DNA of 18,846 nt from NCBI GenBank assembly GCA_964424205.1, contig CAYRIF010000039.1, positions 1 through 18,846 of the forward strand. Direction: 5' to 3'. The DNA comes from CAYRIF01 sp964424205. GTDB lineage: Bacteria > Bacteroidota > Bacteroidia > Cytophagales > Cyclobacteriaceae. Positions within the stretch are counted from its first letter, which is position 1. The number at the start of each line of letters is the position of its first letter. Positions 1 through 8,333 of this stretch are shown one piece after another. Both the position numbers and the translations under genes were made by a program. Under the pieces are notes generated by a model. It made no database searches and was not told the DNA's origin. It worked only from the letters and a program-made list of their open reading frames with translations.

Positions 1-189
1 TCGGGAGAGCTATGGGCCCCAATAATATTTTACTACTCATTACTTTCAAATGAGTCAAGTGTTCTCACCTGCTGATGGCTGTCTGGTGAACTACAATCTC
101 ATATCCCTATAATAAAACCATTACCTAGTTTGATTTTGGGAATGCAATGTTACATATTTGTGCTTTAATACACAAGTAAAATATAAAAA
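1..189. other. Left-edge region without a supported gene
   Basis: No open frame here continues convincingly into a gene. Frame 1 of the + strand stays open from the window edge to a TGA near position 75, about 24 codons, which could be the tail of an upstream gene but has no recognisable motif. The rest is AT-rich and holds the likely promoter of the HAD phosphatase gene. Confidence 0.4.
129..160 (+). promoter_or_regulatory. Candidate Bacteroidota-type promoter for the HAD/S2P pair
   Basis: A TTTG at 129-132 is followed after 20 bases by CATATTTG at 153-160. This matches the Bacteroidota primary sigma consensus (TTTG or TTG, about 19-21 bases, TAnnTTTG) with one mismatch at the first base of the -7 element. 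A transcription start a few bases after 160 would give a leader of roughly 25 bases before the TTG start at 190. The match is by eye only. Confidence 0.35.
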
Positions 190-822
190 TTGACTGAAGG
201 TTTGATAAAAAATTTAATCTTTGATTTAGGGGGTGTGATTATCAACCTTGATATGAGTCTTTCTTTTCAGAAATTTGCAAAGCTGGGCAATATATCATTG
301 GAACAGATGAATCAGATGGCAGAAAATGAGCCTCTTTTCAATAAATATGAGAAAGGACTGATTACTTCTGCTCAATTTAGAACTGGAATTTGTGCGTTGT
401 TGAACAGGGATATTCCTGATGCTCAAATTGATATTGCATGGAATGCTATGTTGTTGGATATTCCTTTGGAACGACTGCAATTTATAGAACGACTAAAGCC
501 GCACTATAAGTTGCTGGTTTTAAGCAATACCAATGAAATTCATATTACTGAATTTATTAAAAGAATGGATGCTGTTTATGGTACGAAAAAGTACGATGCT
601 TTGTTTGATGATATTTATTATTCACACTTGGTGAATATGAGAAAACCTGCTGCAGAGATTTATCAGTTTGTGCTACAGGAAAATAATATAATCGCTCAGG
701 AAACACTTTATTTAGAGGATAATCGTGAAAACATTGAATCTTCAAAAAAACTTGGGTTTGCAACGTACAAGGTGCCAACAAATCACTTAGATTTGAAATT
801 TTTAGAGAATGAACTTTTATAA
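190..822 (+). CDS. HAD superfamily phosphatase, YihX-like
   Basis: A 210-residue cytosolic protein with all four HAD motifs. Motif I is FDLGGVI, with nucleophile Asp12. Motif II is LSNT, with Ser112. Motif III is the Lys of MRKP (Lys152). Motif IV is YLEDN, with Glu176 and Asp177. The second Asp of the usual DxD is Gly14, as in the DLGNV/DLGGV subgroup that includes E. coli YihX, a sugar-phosphate phosphatase. The cap is the small helical type of HAD subfamily IA between motifs I and II. The substrate cannot be told from sequence. The start is a TTG, since no ATG fits before motif I. The 3' end overlaps the next gene by 14 bases, so the two are probably co-transcribed. Confidence 0.85.
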   Translation: MTEGLIKNLIFDLGGVIINLDMSLSFQKFAKLGNISLEQMNQMAENEPLFNKYEKGLITSAQFRTGICALLNRDIPDAQIDIAWNAMLLDIPLERLQFIERLKPHYKLLVLSNTNEIHITEFIKRMDAVYGTKKYDALFDDIYYSHLVNMRKPAAEIYQFVLQENNIIAQETLYLEDNRENIESSKKLGFATYKVPTNHLDLKFLENELL

Positions 823-2056
823 AAAACACAAAACACACATTATTCAATTAATCCTTTTTGTAGTGACTGTAATTACCACTACGCTGTCTGGTTACGAATG
901 GATTACAGGAAAGATACTTTTGGGAACAAATGTTTCGTGGTCAGAAATCTTCCTGATAGGCATGTATTTTTCTGTTCCATTTCTTGGTATTCTTACGGTA
1001 CACGAATTTGGACATTATATTGCTGCACGCTTATATAAGATAAAGGTGACCTTGCCTTATTACATCCCTATGTACATTCCTTTTTTTATCAATATTGGTA
1101 CCATGGGTGCGCTGATAAGATTGAAAGGTGCGGTGCGATCTCGCAAACAGTTTTTTGACATAGGAGTTGCCGGACCTTTGGCTGGGTTTGTTGTTGCCAT
1201 TGTGGTACTCTTCTATGGATTTACGCATTTACCACCTGTGGAAAGTATTTATGAAATTCACCCAGAGTACGAAGAGTTTGGAAAAGATTATGCAAAATAT
1301 GTATATGAAGAGGATTATATGCGGACTCGAGATTCTTTAGCTTATATCGCATATCAAACCAAGGATTCGATTGCTTTTGTCAAGGATAAGAAAAATGCCT
1401 CTGAAAAATGGAGGAGAAGTATTTATGATAGAGAAGAACGACCATTATCACTATTTTCTATTGGTACAAATCTAACATTTATGTTTTTTGAAGAGTTTGT
1501 GGTGAAGGATAAGGCGTTGATTCCAAACAAATATGAAATCATGCATAATCCATGGATTTTTGCAGGATTTTTAGCCTTGTTTTTTACGGCAATGAATTTA
1601 TTGCCTATTGGTCAATTAGATGGAGGTCATATTCTTTACGGTTTGATAGGATACGAAAAAAGCAAAAAGCTATCTGAATACTTCTTGTATGCTTTTATAC
1701 TGTACGCAGGTATCGGACTAGTACCCTTCGGAATGCCGTTGAGTATGATGGCACTTTACTTACCATTGTATTTATTTTTTTTACTAATGGTTTTTCGAAA
1801 AATAGATAGGTCGCCTACAGAAAAAATGTTGATAGCAGTTGTTATATTTTCAATCCAATTCTTGTCTTCGTTCATTTTTCCAGGATTAGAAGGCTACAAT
1901 GGATGGCTATTATTTGCATTTATAATTGGTAGGTTTCTTGGGGTTTATCATCCAAGAGCAATAGACGATACGCCTTTGGATACCCGAAGAAAAATAATTG
2001 GATGGATTGCGCTCATCGTTTTTGTGATTTCATTTTCTCCACAGCCTTTTATGTAG
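809..2056 (+). CDS. Site-2 protease family zinc metalloprotease (M50)
   Basis: A 415-residue polytopic membrane protein. The zinc motif HEFGH lies at residues 65-69 in a hydrophobic segment. The second metal-binding motif, NLLPIGQLDGGH, carries Asp271 as the third ligand. This arrangement defines the M50/site-2 protease family, which cuts substrates within the membrane. A further conserved segment, the GVAGPLAGF motif, follows the first helix pair. A polar insertion of about 100 residues rich in Glu, Lys and Tyr separates it from the LDG helix and is probably an extramembrane loop. The C-terminal third holds further hydrophobic segments. The protein lacks the PDZ domain expected of RseP, so it belongs to the broader group whose substrates are unknown. 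It overlaps the HAD gene upstream and ends 6 bases from a convergent gene. Confidence 0.9.
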   Translation: MNFYKKHKTHIIQLILFVVTVITTTLSGYEWITGKILLGTNVSWSEIFLIGMYFSVPFLGILTVHEFGHYIAARLYKIKVTLPYYIPMYIPFFINIGTMGALIRLKGAVRSRKQFFDIGVAGPLAGFVVAIVVLFYGFTHLPPVESIYEIHPEYEEFGKDYAKYVYEEDYMRTRDSLAYIAYQTKDSIAFVKDKKNASEKWRRSIYDREERPLSLFSIGTNLTFMFFEEFVVKDKALIPNKYEIMHNPWIFAGFLALFFTAMNLLPIGQLDGGHILYGLIGYEKSKKLSEYFLYAFILYAGIGLVPFGMPLSMMALYLPLYLFFLLMVFRKIDRSPTEKMLIAVVIFSIQFLSSFIFPGLEGYNGWLLFAFIIGRFLGVYHPRAIDDTPLDTRRKIIGWIALIVFVISFSPQPFM

Positions 2057-2062
2057 GTGTCG

Positions 2063-3940
2063 CTATCGTGTAATGACTTTTTTAGTAATTACCCCATTTA
2101 AAGTCTGAAATCTTAAATAGTAAAATCCCTTGGGATAGCCTGTAAGGTTAATCAAAGACTGCGTTCTTGATTGTTTCCTGAAAGTAGTTTGCAACATCTT
2201 TCCTTGAATATCATAGACACTAGCTTTGGTGTATTTCCCTGAAATATTGAAAACTCCATTTGATGGATTTGGATAAATAGTGATGTGATTTTCCTTCTTC
2301 GGTACGTCATGGATGCCTGTAATAACAGCACCGTTTTTAAATCTCGGTCGCATCAAAAAACTGCCTTTTAGTTCTGCGTTTTGTTGCCAAACTCCATTTA
2401 CGTTTATGAATATATTATCACTCGAATCGGTATTTTTATCTAACCCTACTGGTAATCGTTCGCTTGTTCCTTGCGCAAAGCCTATATAGATGGTGTCCTG
2501 TACAATAACCCCAACAGAAAGCGGATATGCGACAAGTCCATTGATGTTTGTTGGATTCTGAACAGAGAAGTTTTTACCCAAATACAAAATAGAGTTGTCT
2601 GAGTTATCTAATTTATTTCGAACAATAAGGTCAATTGGTGTTCCGGATAGATTTTTTCCGATATCTGGAAAGTTAATATCTATATGTGTTAGCGTATCTG
2701 GTTCTGTTAAAATATAACGGTAAAGTAGTTGCCCACCATTCACATTGATGCCTGCACCAAATTCTGCACTGCCATCATCATAGGCGTAATAATCGTCGAT
2801 TGAGAAATAACTTCTTGCAGTATCATTTCTTCTTTGCCAATCCAAAAAAGTAGTATCCATCCCTGTGATGTCTTGAATTAACAATGTATCAGCCGTATTT
2901 AGAAAGTACGTTAGTTCAAGGAGTAATGAGTCAGATTTTGGAATTTTTGTATAAGTAATGTGATCTGCTTCAAAGGTGTCGCGTGCAAAGCTCAAGAAAG
3001 GCTTATTGGGATTTTTCTCATCTGCTAGCACATCAAGTACAGTATTGGTTAAGGTATCCCTCACCACGGCTGAATATGCAACAAGATTGAAAATACTATA
3101 CATGTTTAGAAAATCAATATAGGTTGGTACTAAAAAATCATCCGGTGTGAAATCATCGGAGAAAAATTGACTTGAGGGAATCGCTGTATATCGCCCAAAC
3201 AATGAAGTGGAATATGAGGTTAATGTCAAATCATTGAAAGTGGTTTCGCTAGAACTTCTGTATTTGTTAAGATACACATAATCGATTAACCACGTGTCAA
3301 AAGCGCCTTGCAAGCTATTGAATGACTGAAATTTGAATTGAAAATCTTGGTGAAAATATTTAGTTTCTACTTTAATGTTTTCTAAAATAAAATCTTCGTT
3401 GGAAGTAGGATCACCACCTTTTTTGCTCCAAACAGTTTCCCAAGTTCCTGTATCATCCAAAAACTGAAGTCTAATGGAATCTTTTTCATCGGGTAATTCC
3501 CCACGGCCTTCTATCTGCCAAAAAAAACTGAGATAGACTGTGTTTTCTAGCGGTATAGGAATGCTACCTAAATCAATTTTTCTTGATAAAAGTGTATCAG
3601 CAAGTTCAACTTTCGAAGCAATATTGGCGTAATTTTTCCCAAAGGCATCGGCACCATCAAAAACAAGCACATTATTAGACATTCCATTAACAGCGGCACC
3701 TTTTGAAACTGAAACATTTTGTCCGCCTATCCAGAATGAATCACTTGGAAATAGGGATGCAGTTGAAAAGTCGTCAAAAAAGGGTAGCGCAATAGGATTG
3801 TCCGCGCCTCTTCTTTGGTTAATAATTTTCACAGAATGATCTTCCTTAACTTTTGGTATGTGCACTATTTCTAGTTGGGCATGTGCTGCGTTGCCAACCA
3901 TGAGAAATAGTAGTAAGAAAAAGATAGTCCGTAGCGTCAT
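2063..3940 (-). CDS. Secreted protein with T9SS type A sorting domain
   Basis: A 625-residue exported protein. A signal peptide at residues 1-21 ends in AHA before Gln22. From about residue 50 to 230 the sequence (FFDDFS, YLSFFWQ, then FQFKFQS and DTWLIDYVYL) resembles a MAM or jelly-roll beta-sandwich. The middle has no catalytic motif I recognise. The last 71 residues, from IYPNPSNG at residue 555, form a type IX (Por) secretion tail with the typical VYDIQGK and KGFYYLRF blocks and a basic C-terminus. The protein is therefore likely carried across the outer membrane and attached to the surface or released. It is the last gene of an operon with the PASTA protein and ddl, 21 bases after the PASTA stop. 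The role is unknown. Confidence 0.85.
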   Translation of the reverse strand: MTLRTIFFLLLFLMVGNAAHAQLEIVHIPKVKEDHSVKIINQRRGADNPIALPFFDDFSTASLFPSDSFWIGGQNVSVSKGAAVNGMSNNVLVFDGADAFGKNYANIASKVELADTLLSRKIDLGSIPIPLENTVYLSFFWQIEGRGELPDEKDSIRLQFLDDTGTWETVWSKKGGDPTSNEDFILENIKVETKYFHQDFQFKFQSFNSLQGAFDTWLIDYVYLNKYRSSSETTFNDLTLTSYSTSLFGRYTAIPSSQFFSDDFTPDDFLVPTYIDFLNMYSIFNLVAYSAVVRDTLTNTVLDVLADEKNPNKPFLSFARDTFEADHITYTKIPKSDSLLLELTYFLNTADTLLIQDITGMDTTFLDWQRRNDTARSYFSIDDYYAYDDGSAEFGAGINVNGGQLLYRYILTEPDTLTHIDINFPDIGKNLSGTPIDLIVRNKLDNSDNSILYLGKNFSVQNPTNINGLVAYPLSVGVIVQDTIYIGFAQGTSERLPVGLDKNTDSSDNIFINVNGVWQQNAELKGSFLMRPRFKNGAVITGIHDVPKKENHITIYPNPSNGVFNISGKYTKASVYDIQGKMLQTTFRKQSRTQSLINLTGYPKGFYYLRFQTLNGVITKKVITR

Positions 3941-3961
3941 TGTTGTTTTGATAACGTATAA

Positions 3962-4756
3962 TTATTGAGAATCTTTCATTTTTTTGTACTTTTCGTAATC
4001 CTTCACCCACAGGTCAATTACCTCGCCAATTCTGATGGACTCCCCACCGGCAGGTGTTTGTCGCGTGACGGTACCCATGGCAATCGAATCACTTTCTGCA
4101 TCTCTGTCTTCTATAATTACCCCAATCTTTAGGTTGGACCCTTCAATGCTAAATTCAGCGACATCTAACTCCATTCCTATTAGATTTGGTGCAGAAAAAT
4201 TAGCCTTTCCATAACCATCACCAATTATCAAATCAATTTTTGAGCCTTTATGGATATACTTTCCTGCGGGAATTTCCTCTCCATCATATTGTTGTTCCAA
4301 AATAGCGTTGAACGCCATGTCAGGTTTGTACTCTCTTTTTCCAACGACCAATCCAAGTGCTTTGAGCTTTATCTCAGCACTTTTCAAAGAAAGGTCAACC
4401 AACTTTGGCATCTTTACTTTTGGTGGTTTGGTTGAGTTAATGGTCAGGTAAATTTTTCGTTTTTCTTTTACTTTTGCGTCAGCCAGCGGATATTGTTTCA
4501 GTACTGTCAGCGGAGGAAATTCACTCGAATATCCTGAATCTGCATTCACTTCGTAAAGCAAATCCCGTTCTTCTAAATAGGCTGCAATATCGTCGATATG
4601 CCTACCTTCTAAATCTGGAACGGTGATGGTTTCCCCATGACTAGTGGAATTTGGTAAGTATACGTGAAAGAAAAATAAAACTGCTGCTACACCTATGGCA
4701 ATCATAATTGTTAAGTTGATTAACAGTCCTTTTAATGAATTTGGTTTGCGTATCAT
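3962..4756 (-). CDS. Membrane-anchored PASTA-repeat protein without kinase domain
   Basis: A 264-residue protein with a short basic N-terminus, one transmembrane segment (about residues 11-33) and an exported C-terminal part made of three PASTA repeats (about 42-108, 113-179 and 187-251). Each repeat has the VPDL/MPKL/APNLIGM-type opening and a GxxIxL-type closing strand. PASTA domains are known from Ser/Thr kinases and penicillin-binding proteins, where they bind muropeptides or peptidoglycan. Here no kinase or transpeptidase domain is attached, and the cytoplasmic tail of about 10 residues is too short for one. The gene lies 27 bases after ddl in the same operon, which suggests a cell-wall role. 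The exact role, sensor or scaffold, is not known. Confidence 0.88.
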   Translation of the reverse strand: MIRKPNSLKGLLINLTIMIAIGVAAVLFFFHVYLPNSTSHGETITVPDLEGRHIDDIAAYLEERDLLYEVNADSGYSSEFPPLTVLKQYPLADAKVKEKRKIYLTINSTKPPKVKMPKLVDLSLKSAEIKLKALGLVVGKREYKPDMAFNAILEQQYDGEEIPAGKYIHKGSKIDLIIGDGYGKANFSAPNLIGMELDVAEFSIEGSNLKIGVIIEDRDAESDSIAMGTVTRQTPAGGESIRIGEVIDLWVKDYEKYKKMKDSQ

Positions 4757-4783
4757 ATTTTATACAATATATAACATGGTTGA

Positions 4784-5857
4784 TTAAGATTTGAAATTTG
4801 TTTCTAATCTATTTTTTTGTTTAAATTTTTTCAGGGCAAAGTGAATTAGCTTTGTAATCAAATCGGTATATGTGATATTAGCATCCTGCCATAACATAGG
4901 AAACATGCTGACATCGGTAAAACCTGGGATTGTATTTATTTCATTGACCAATACTTCGCCATTTTTTTTTAAGAATAAATCCACCCGCGCAAAATCTTCG
5001 CAATTTAGTGCTTGGTAAGCTTTTATTGAAAGTGTTTTAATTTTTTGTGTAATCTCTGACGATACCGCTGCTGGTACCACAATTTGTGCGGCATTTTCAT
5101 CCGTGTACTTGGCAGTGTAGGTATAAAATTCATAATCATTACTAATAATTACTTCTCCTGGATTGGATGCTACGGGTGTTTCATTTCCGATGATGGCACA
5201 TTCTAATTCTCTGCCTTCAATGAACTCTTCGAATAAAATAGAATTATCATATTTAAAAGTGTCATTTAATGCTTCTTGAAAATCACTTTCACTACTCACT
5301 TTGTTTACGCCCACCGAAGAGCCTGAGCAAGACGGTTTTATTATAAATGGCAAACCAACCTCTTTGGTGATAGCATCAAAAGAAACAGTCCCTTTTTCAT
5401 GATAGCATTTCTGTACGTATTTCCCAACAGGCACACCAGCCTCTAACAATAATTTCTTTGATATAAACTTGTCCATCGAATTGGCAGCGCCAGAAACCCC
5501 TGAGCCCGCAAAAGGAATATTTGCCATGGTAAGCATGCCTTGTATACTTCCATCTTCACCATCTTCGCCATGTAAGGCTGGAAAAATTAAATCAATATCC
5601 AATTTTTCTTTAGTGGTGGAGTCATAAAAGTAATGCCCTTTGGAGCCAAGGACAAATGAAACGGGACTCCCAGAACCAATGTCTTTGGTGATGGATTTAC
5701 ATAAATACCACCCACCATTTTTATCAATGCCAATCAGTATGGGTTCAAATTTTTTTCTGTCCATATTAGCAACGACATTTGTCGCCGAGCGCAGAGAAAT
5801 TTCGTGCTCAACTGATTTGCCGCCAAAAAGAACCCCTACCTGTAATTTTTTAGTCAT
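4784..5857 (-). CDS. ddl: D-alanine--D-alanine ligase
   Basis: A 357-residue ATP-grasp enzyme that joins two D-alanines for peptidoglycan precursor synthesis in the cytosol. The N-terminal block GVLFGGKSVEHEISL (8-22), LHGEDGEDGSIQG (95-107), the SCSGSSVGV loop (176-184), the ELEC segment, FARVD (289-293) and VNEINTIPGFT (304-314) are all present, so the metal and ATP ligands look intact. AKY at about 249-251 lies in the omega-loop region and fits a D-Ala-D-Ala rather than a D-Ala-D-Lac enzyme. An AGGAG sequence sits about 7 bases before the ATG, a purine-rich ribosome site better than most here. It is the first gene of a three-gene operon. Confidence 0.96.
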   Translation of the reverse strand: MTKKLQVGVLFGGKSVEHEISLRSATNVVANMDRKKFEPILIGIDKNGGWYLCKSITKDIGSGSPVSFVLGSKGHYFYDSTTKEKLDIDLIFPALHGEDGEDGSIQGMLTMANIPFAGSGVSGAANSMDKFISKKLLLEAGVPVGKYVQKCYHEKGTVSFDAITKEVGLPFIIKPSCSGSSVGVNKVSSESDFQEALNDTFKYDNSILFEEFIEGRELECAIIGNETPVASNPGEVIISNDYEFYTYTAKYTDENAAQIVVPAAVSSEITQKIKTLSIKAYQALNCEDFARVDLFLKKNGEVLVNEINTIPGFTDVSMFPMLWQDANITYTDLITKLIHFALKKFKQKNRLETNFKS

Positions 5858-5972
5858 TTTATCTCCTAAATTTCCGTAAATATAAAGAAATCAATCAATA
5901 TGAATTCTCTTTATTTTTAAAATTGAACCAAGCTGCCTAATATTACGTTTTTAGAAAAATAATATTGTAACC

Positions 5973-6884
5973 ATGCGTATAAAAAACCTATTATCTCTAG
6001 TGATGCTTGCGGTGTTAGCAAGTTGTAGTAGCAATGCCCAAACTGATGTAAATTTCACATCTCCTGATGCTGCTGCTTTTAGTAAATACTGGTACGCTGG
6101 GAAAGCGGAGTTGACTAGCTACAACCTCGAACAATCGCGTTATGGCGCCACATACAAGGGTCATGCGGTATTGATTTTCGTTACCGAAGACTTCTCAAAT
6201 ACCAAACAGGTAAAGCTCGATAACCCCAAGGCAGCAGGGACTGATGCGGTGAAGGTATTGAAATTGAACTTCACAAAAAAATTCAATACGGGAATTTATC
6301 CGTACTCCATGATGATGTCGGTGTTCAAGCCGATTGATTCTAATAAATATCCTCATACTTTGAAGGTGACAACGGCTTCGCAAGAGTGGTGTGGTCATAC
6401 TTTTATGCAGCTTAATTTAAAGAAGGATGCCTATCATTTATCAGGCTATTCTTATTTTGAATCAGAGGGAGATGTGAATAGAGATATTAAGAAGACCTTA
6501 CTGGAGGATGAAATATGGAATATTATTAGACTCAACCCTGAAGCGTTACCGATTGGCGATGTAACCGTTATTCCTGCAACTTTTATTTCACGACTGAAGC
6601 ATAATGCACTGACAAATAAAAAAGCAAGGGCAACACTGAAACTAGCTGATAATGCACAATTTGTAGGGGATGACTTGCTTGTGTATGAACTAAAATACAG
6701 CGAGCCTGACCGTAGCCTGCGTATATATTTCGAAAAGGAATTTCCACATGAGATCATGGGTTGGGAAGACACGTACAAAGAAATGATGACCAAGGCGACG
6801 AAGAGAAAATCAATGCAATTAGATTATTGGACTAAAAATTCGCCTGCGGATTTAATTTATAGAGAGCAGTTGGGGTTGGATTAA
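5973..6884 (+). CDS. Conserved Bacteroidota lipoprotein of unknown function
   Basis: A 303-residue protein with a type II signal peptide. The lipobox is LASC, with the lipidated cysteine at residue 18, so the mature protein is probably anchored to the periplasmic face of the envelope. The body is globular and mixed alpha/beta with no enzymatic motif I can name. Segments such as the AAFSKYWYAGKAELTSY block and the TASQEWCGHTF block look like family-wide conserved stretches. From memory, homologues in this phylum are sometimes labelled 'septum formation inhibitor Maf', but none of the cytosolic Maf nucleotide-pyrophosphatase motifs are visible, so I do not use that name. It stands alone, diverging from ddl and converging on the next gene. 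Confidence 0.8.
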   Translation: MRIKNLLSLVMLAVLASCSSNAQTDVNFTSPDAAAFSKYWYAGKAELTSYNLEQSRYGATYKGHAVLIFVTEDFSNTKQVKLDNPKAAGTDAVKVLKLNFTKKFNTGIYPYSMMMSVFKPIDSNKYPHTLKVTTASQEWCGHTFMQLNLKKDAYHLSGYSYFESEGDVNRDIKKTLLEDEIWNIIRLNPEALPIGDVTVIPATFISRLKHNALTNKKARATLKLADNAQFVGDDLLVYELKYSEPDRSLRIYFEKEFPHEIMGWEDTYKEMMTKATKRKSMQLDYWTKNSPADLIYREQLGLD

Positions 6885-6973
6885 GAGTTTTTCATCTATA
6901 AACTAAAATACATCACTTTTGAAAAGCCTTAAATTTTTGAAAATTTTACTAATGTACTTTTGCCTATAAAAAA

Positions 6974-8161
6974 CTATACAAATGCCTGAATACCAGTAAT
7001 TTCCTTGCCCAGAATCAATAAATGAATGTCGTGTGTTCCTTCATACGTGATGACAGATTCAAGATTTGCCATGTGGCGCATAATTGGATATTCACCTGTG
7101 ATGCCCATGGCACCATGTATTTGCCGCGCTTCGCGCGCAATTTTTAATGCCATGTCCACATTATTTCTTTTTGCCATTGAAATTTGTACGGTGGAAGCTT
7201 TTCCTTCATCCATTAACTTCCCAAGCCTCCAATTAAGCAATTGTGCCTTGGTAATTTCGGTCAGCATTTCAGCAAGTTTTTTCTGAATCAACTGAAAAGA
7301 AGCAATTGGTTTGTTAAATTGTATTCTTTCTAGCGCATATCTTTTGGCAGAATCATAACAGTCCATGGCGGCACCTACAGCTCCCCAGGCGATGCCATAT
7401 CGAGCAGAATCTAAGCACATCATTGGAGCGCCAAGCCCACTTTTCCCTGGTAGAAGATTCTCTTTTGGAATTTTAACATTATCAAAAACCAACTCACCAG
7501 TGATACTTGCCCTTAGAGACCATTTATTATGTGTCACAGGTGTGGTAAAGCCTTCCATACCTCTTTCTACTATCAATCCGTGGATTCTTCCTTCTTCATT
7601 TTTTGCCCAAACCACTGCGATGTCTGCGAGTGGAGAATTAGAAATCCACATTTTTGCGCCGTTGAGTACATAGTGATCTCCTGCATCTTTAAAATTTGTG
7701 ACCATGCCTGATGGATTTGAACCATGGTCAGGTTCGGTAAGCCCAAAGCATCCTAAAAACTCACCTGACGCGAGTTTAGGCAGGTACTTTTTCTTTTGCG
7801 CTTCAGAGCCAAATTTATAAATTGGATACATCACCAAAGATCCTTGCACCGAAGCGGTAGAGCGCATGCCTGAATCACCTCTTTCTACCTCTTGCATGAT
7901 AAGCCCATAAGAGATGTAGTCCAGTCCGCCAGCACCATACTCTTCAGGAATTGTTGGACCGAAAGCACCAATGTCTCCAAATTTTTTAACGATATCCTGT
8001 GGGAAATGTGCATTTTGACACCAGTCTTCTATGTTTGGTGAAATTTCTTTTTTCACAAAATCTCTGATGGAACTTCTGATAAGCTTATGTTCATCGGTCA
8101 GTAAGTCATCGATGTAATAAAAGTCTGGAGATTCGAATAAATCAGTGTGTATTTTTTTCAT
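6974..8161 (-). CDS. Acyl-CoA dehydrogenase, glutaryl-CoA dehydrogenase type
   Basis: A 395-residue flavoprotein of full family length with helical N-terminal, beta-barrel middle and helical C-terminal domains. The segment RSTASVQGSLVMYPI (100-114) matches the glutaryl-CoA dehydrogenase signature, in which this Arg binds the distal carboxylate of the substrate. GCFGLTEPDHGSNPS (137-151) and WISNS are FAD and substrate contacts. TYEGTHDIH (372-380) carries the catalytic base Glu374. Glutaryl-CoA dehydrogenases convert glutaryl-CoA to crotonyl-CoA in lysine and tryptophan breakdown, passing electrons to electron-transfer flavoprotein. No neighbour from that pathway is in the window, so the specific call rests on the motifs. 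The gene faces the lipoprotein gene across 89 bases. Confidence 0.88.
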   Translation of the reverse strand: MKKIHTDLFESPDFYYIDDLLTDEHKLIRSSIRDFVKKEISPNIEDWCQNAHFPQDIVKKFGDIGAFGPTIPEEYGAGGLDYISYGLIMQEVERGDSGMRSTASVQGSLVMYPIYKFGSEAQKKKYLPKLASGEFLGCFGLTEPDHGSNPSGMVTNFKDAGDHYVLNGAKMWISNSPLADIAVVWAKNEEGRIHGLIVERGMEGFTTPVTHNKWSLRASITGELVFDNVKIPKENLLPGKSGLGAPMMCLDSARYGIAWGAVGAAMDCYDSAKRYALERIQFNKPIASFQLIQKKLAEMLTEITKAQLLNWRLGKLMDEGKASTVQISMAKRNNVDMALKIAREARQIHGAMGITGEYPIMRHMANLESVITYEGTHDIHLLILGKEITGIQAFV

Positions 8162-8229
8162 TGGGCTTTACTTTTTCAAATACAAAAATGAATGTTGTTG
8201 ATCGGTTTTGTAATCACTTCGTTTAGAAG

Positions 8230-8237
8230 CAAATTTA
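8230..8237 (-). promoter_or_regulatory. Possible -7 element for the acyl-CoA dehydrogenase gene
   Basis: Read on the minus strand, 8237-8230 is TAAATTTG, an exact TAnnTTTG match lying about 70 bases before the start codon at 8161. No clear TTG is found 19-21 bases further upstream, so support is weak. Confidence 0.25.
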
Positions 8238-8333
8238 CAGTATAATAGTCTAGATTTTAAAATTTTTGACCAAAAGGTAATGACATCAAGAAAACCTCGT
8301 TTCAATAAATGGAGGGTAACAAGTTTTTTATAA

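Noticed and set aside
5973..6884. Maf nucleotide pyrophosphatase / septum inhibitor
   Set aside because: The protein is a lipoprotein and shows none of the Maf catalytic motifs; the label appears to be a propagated misnomer.
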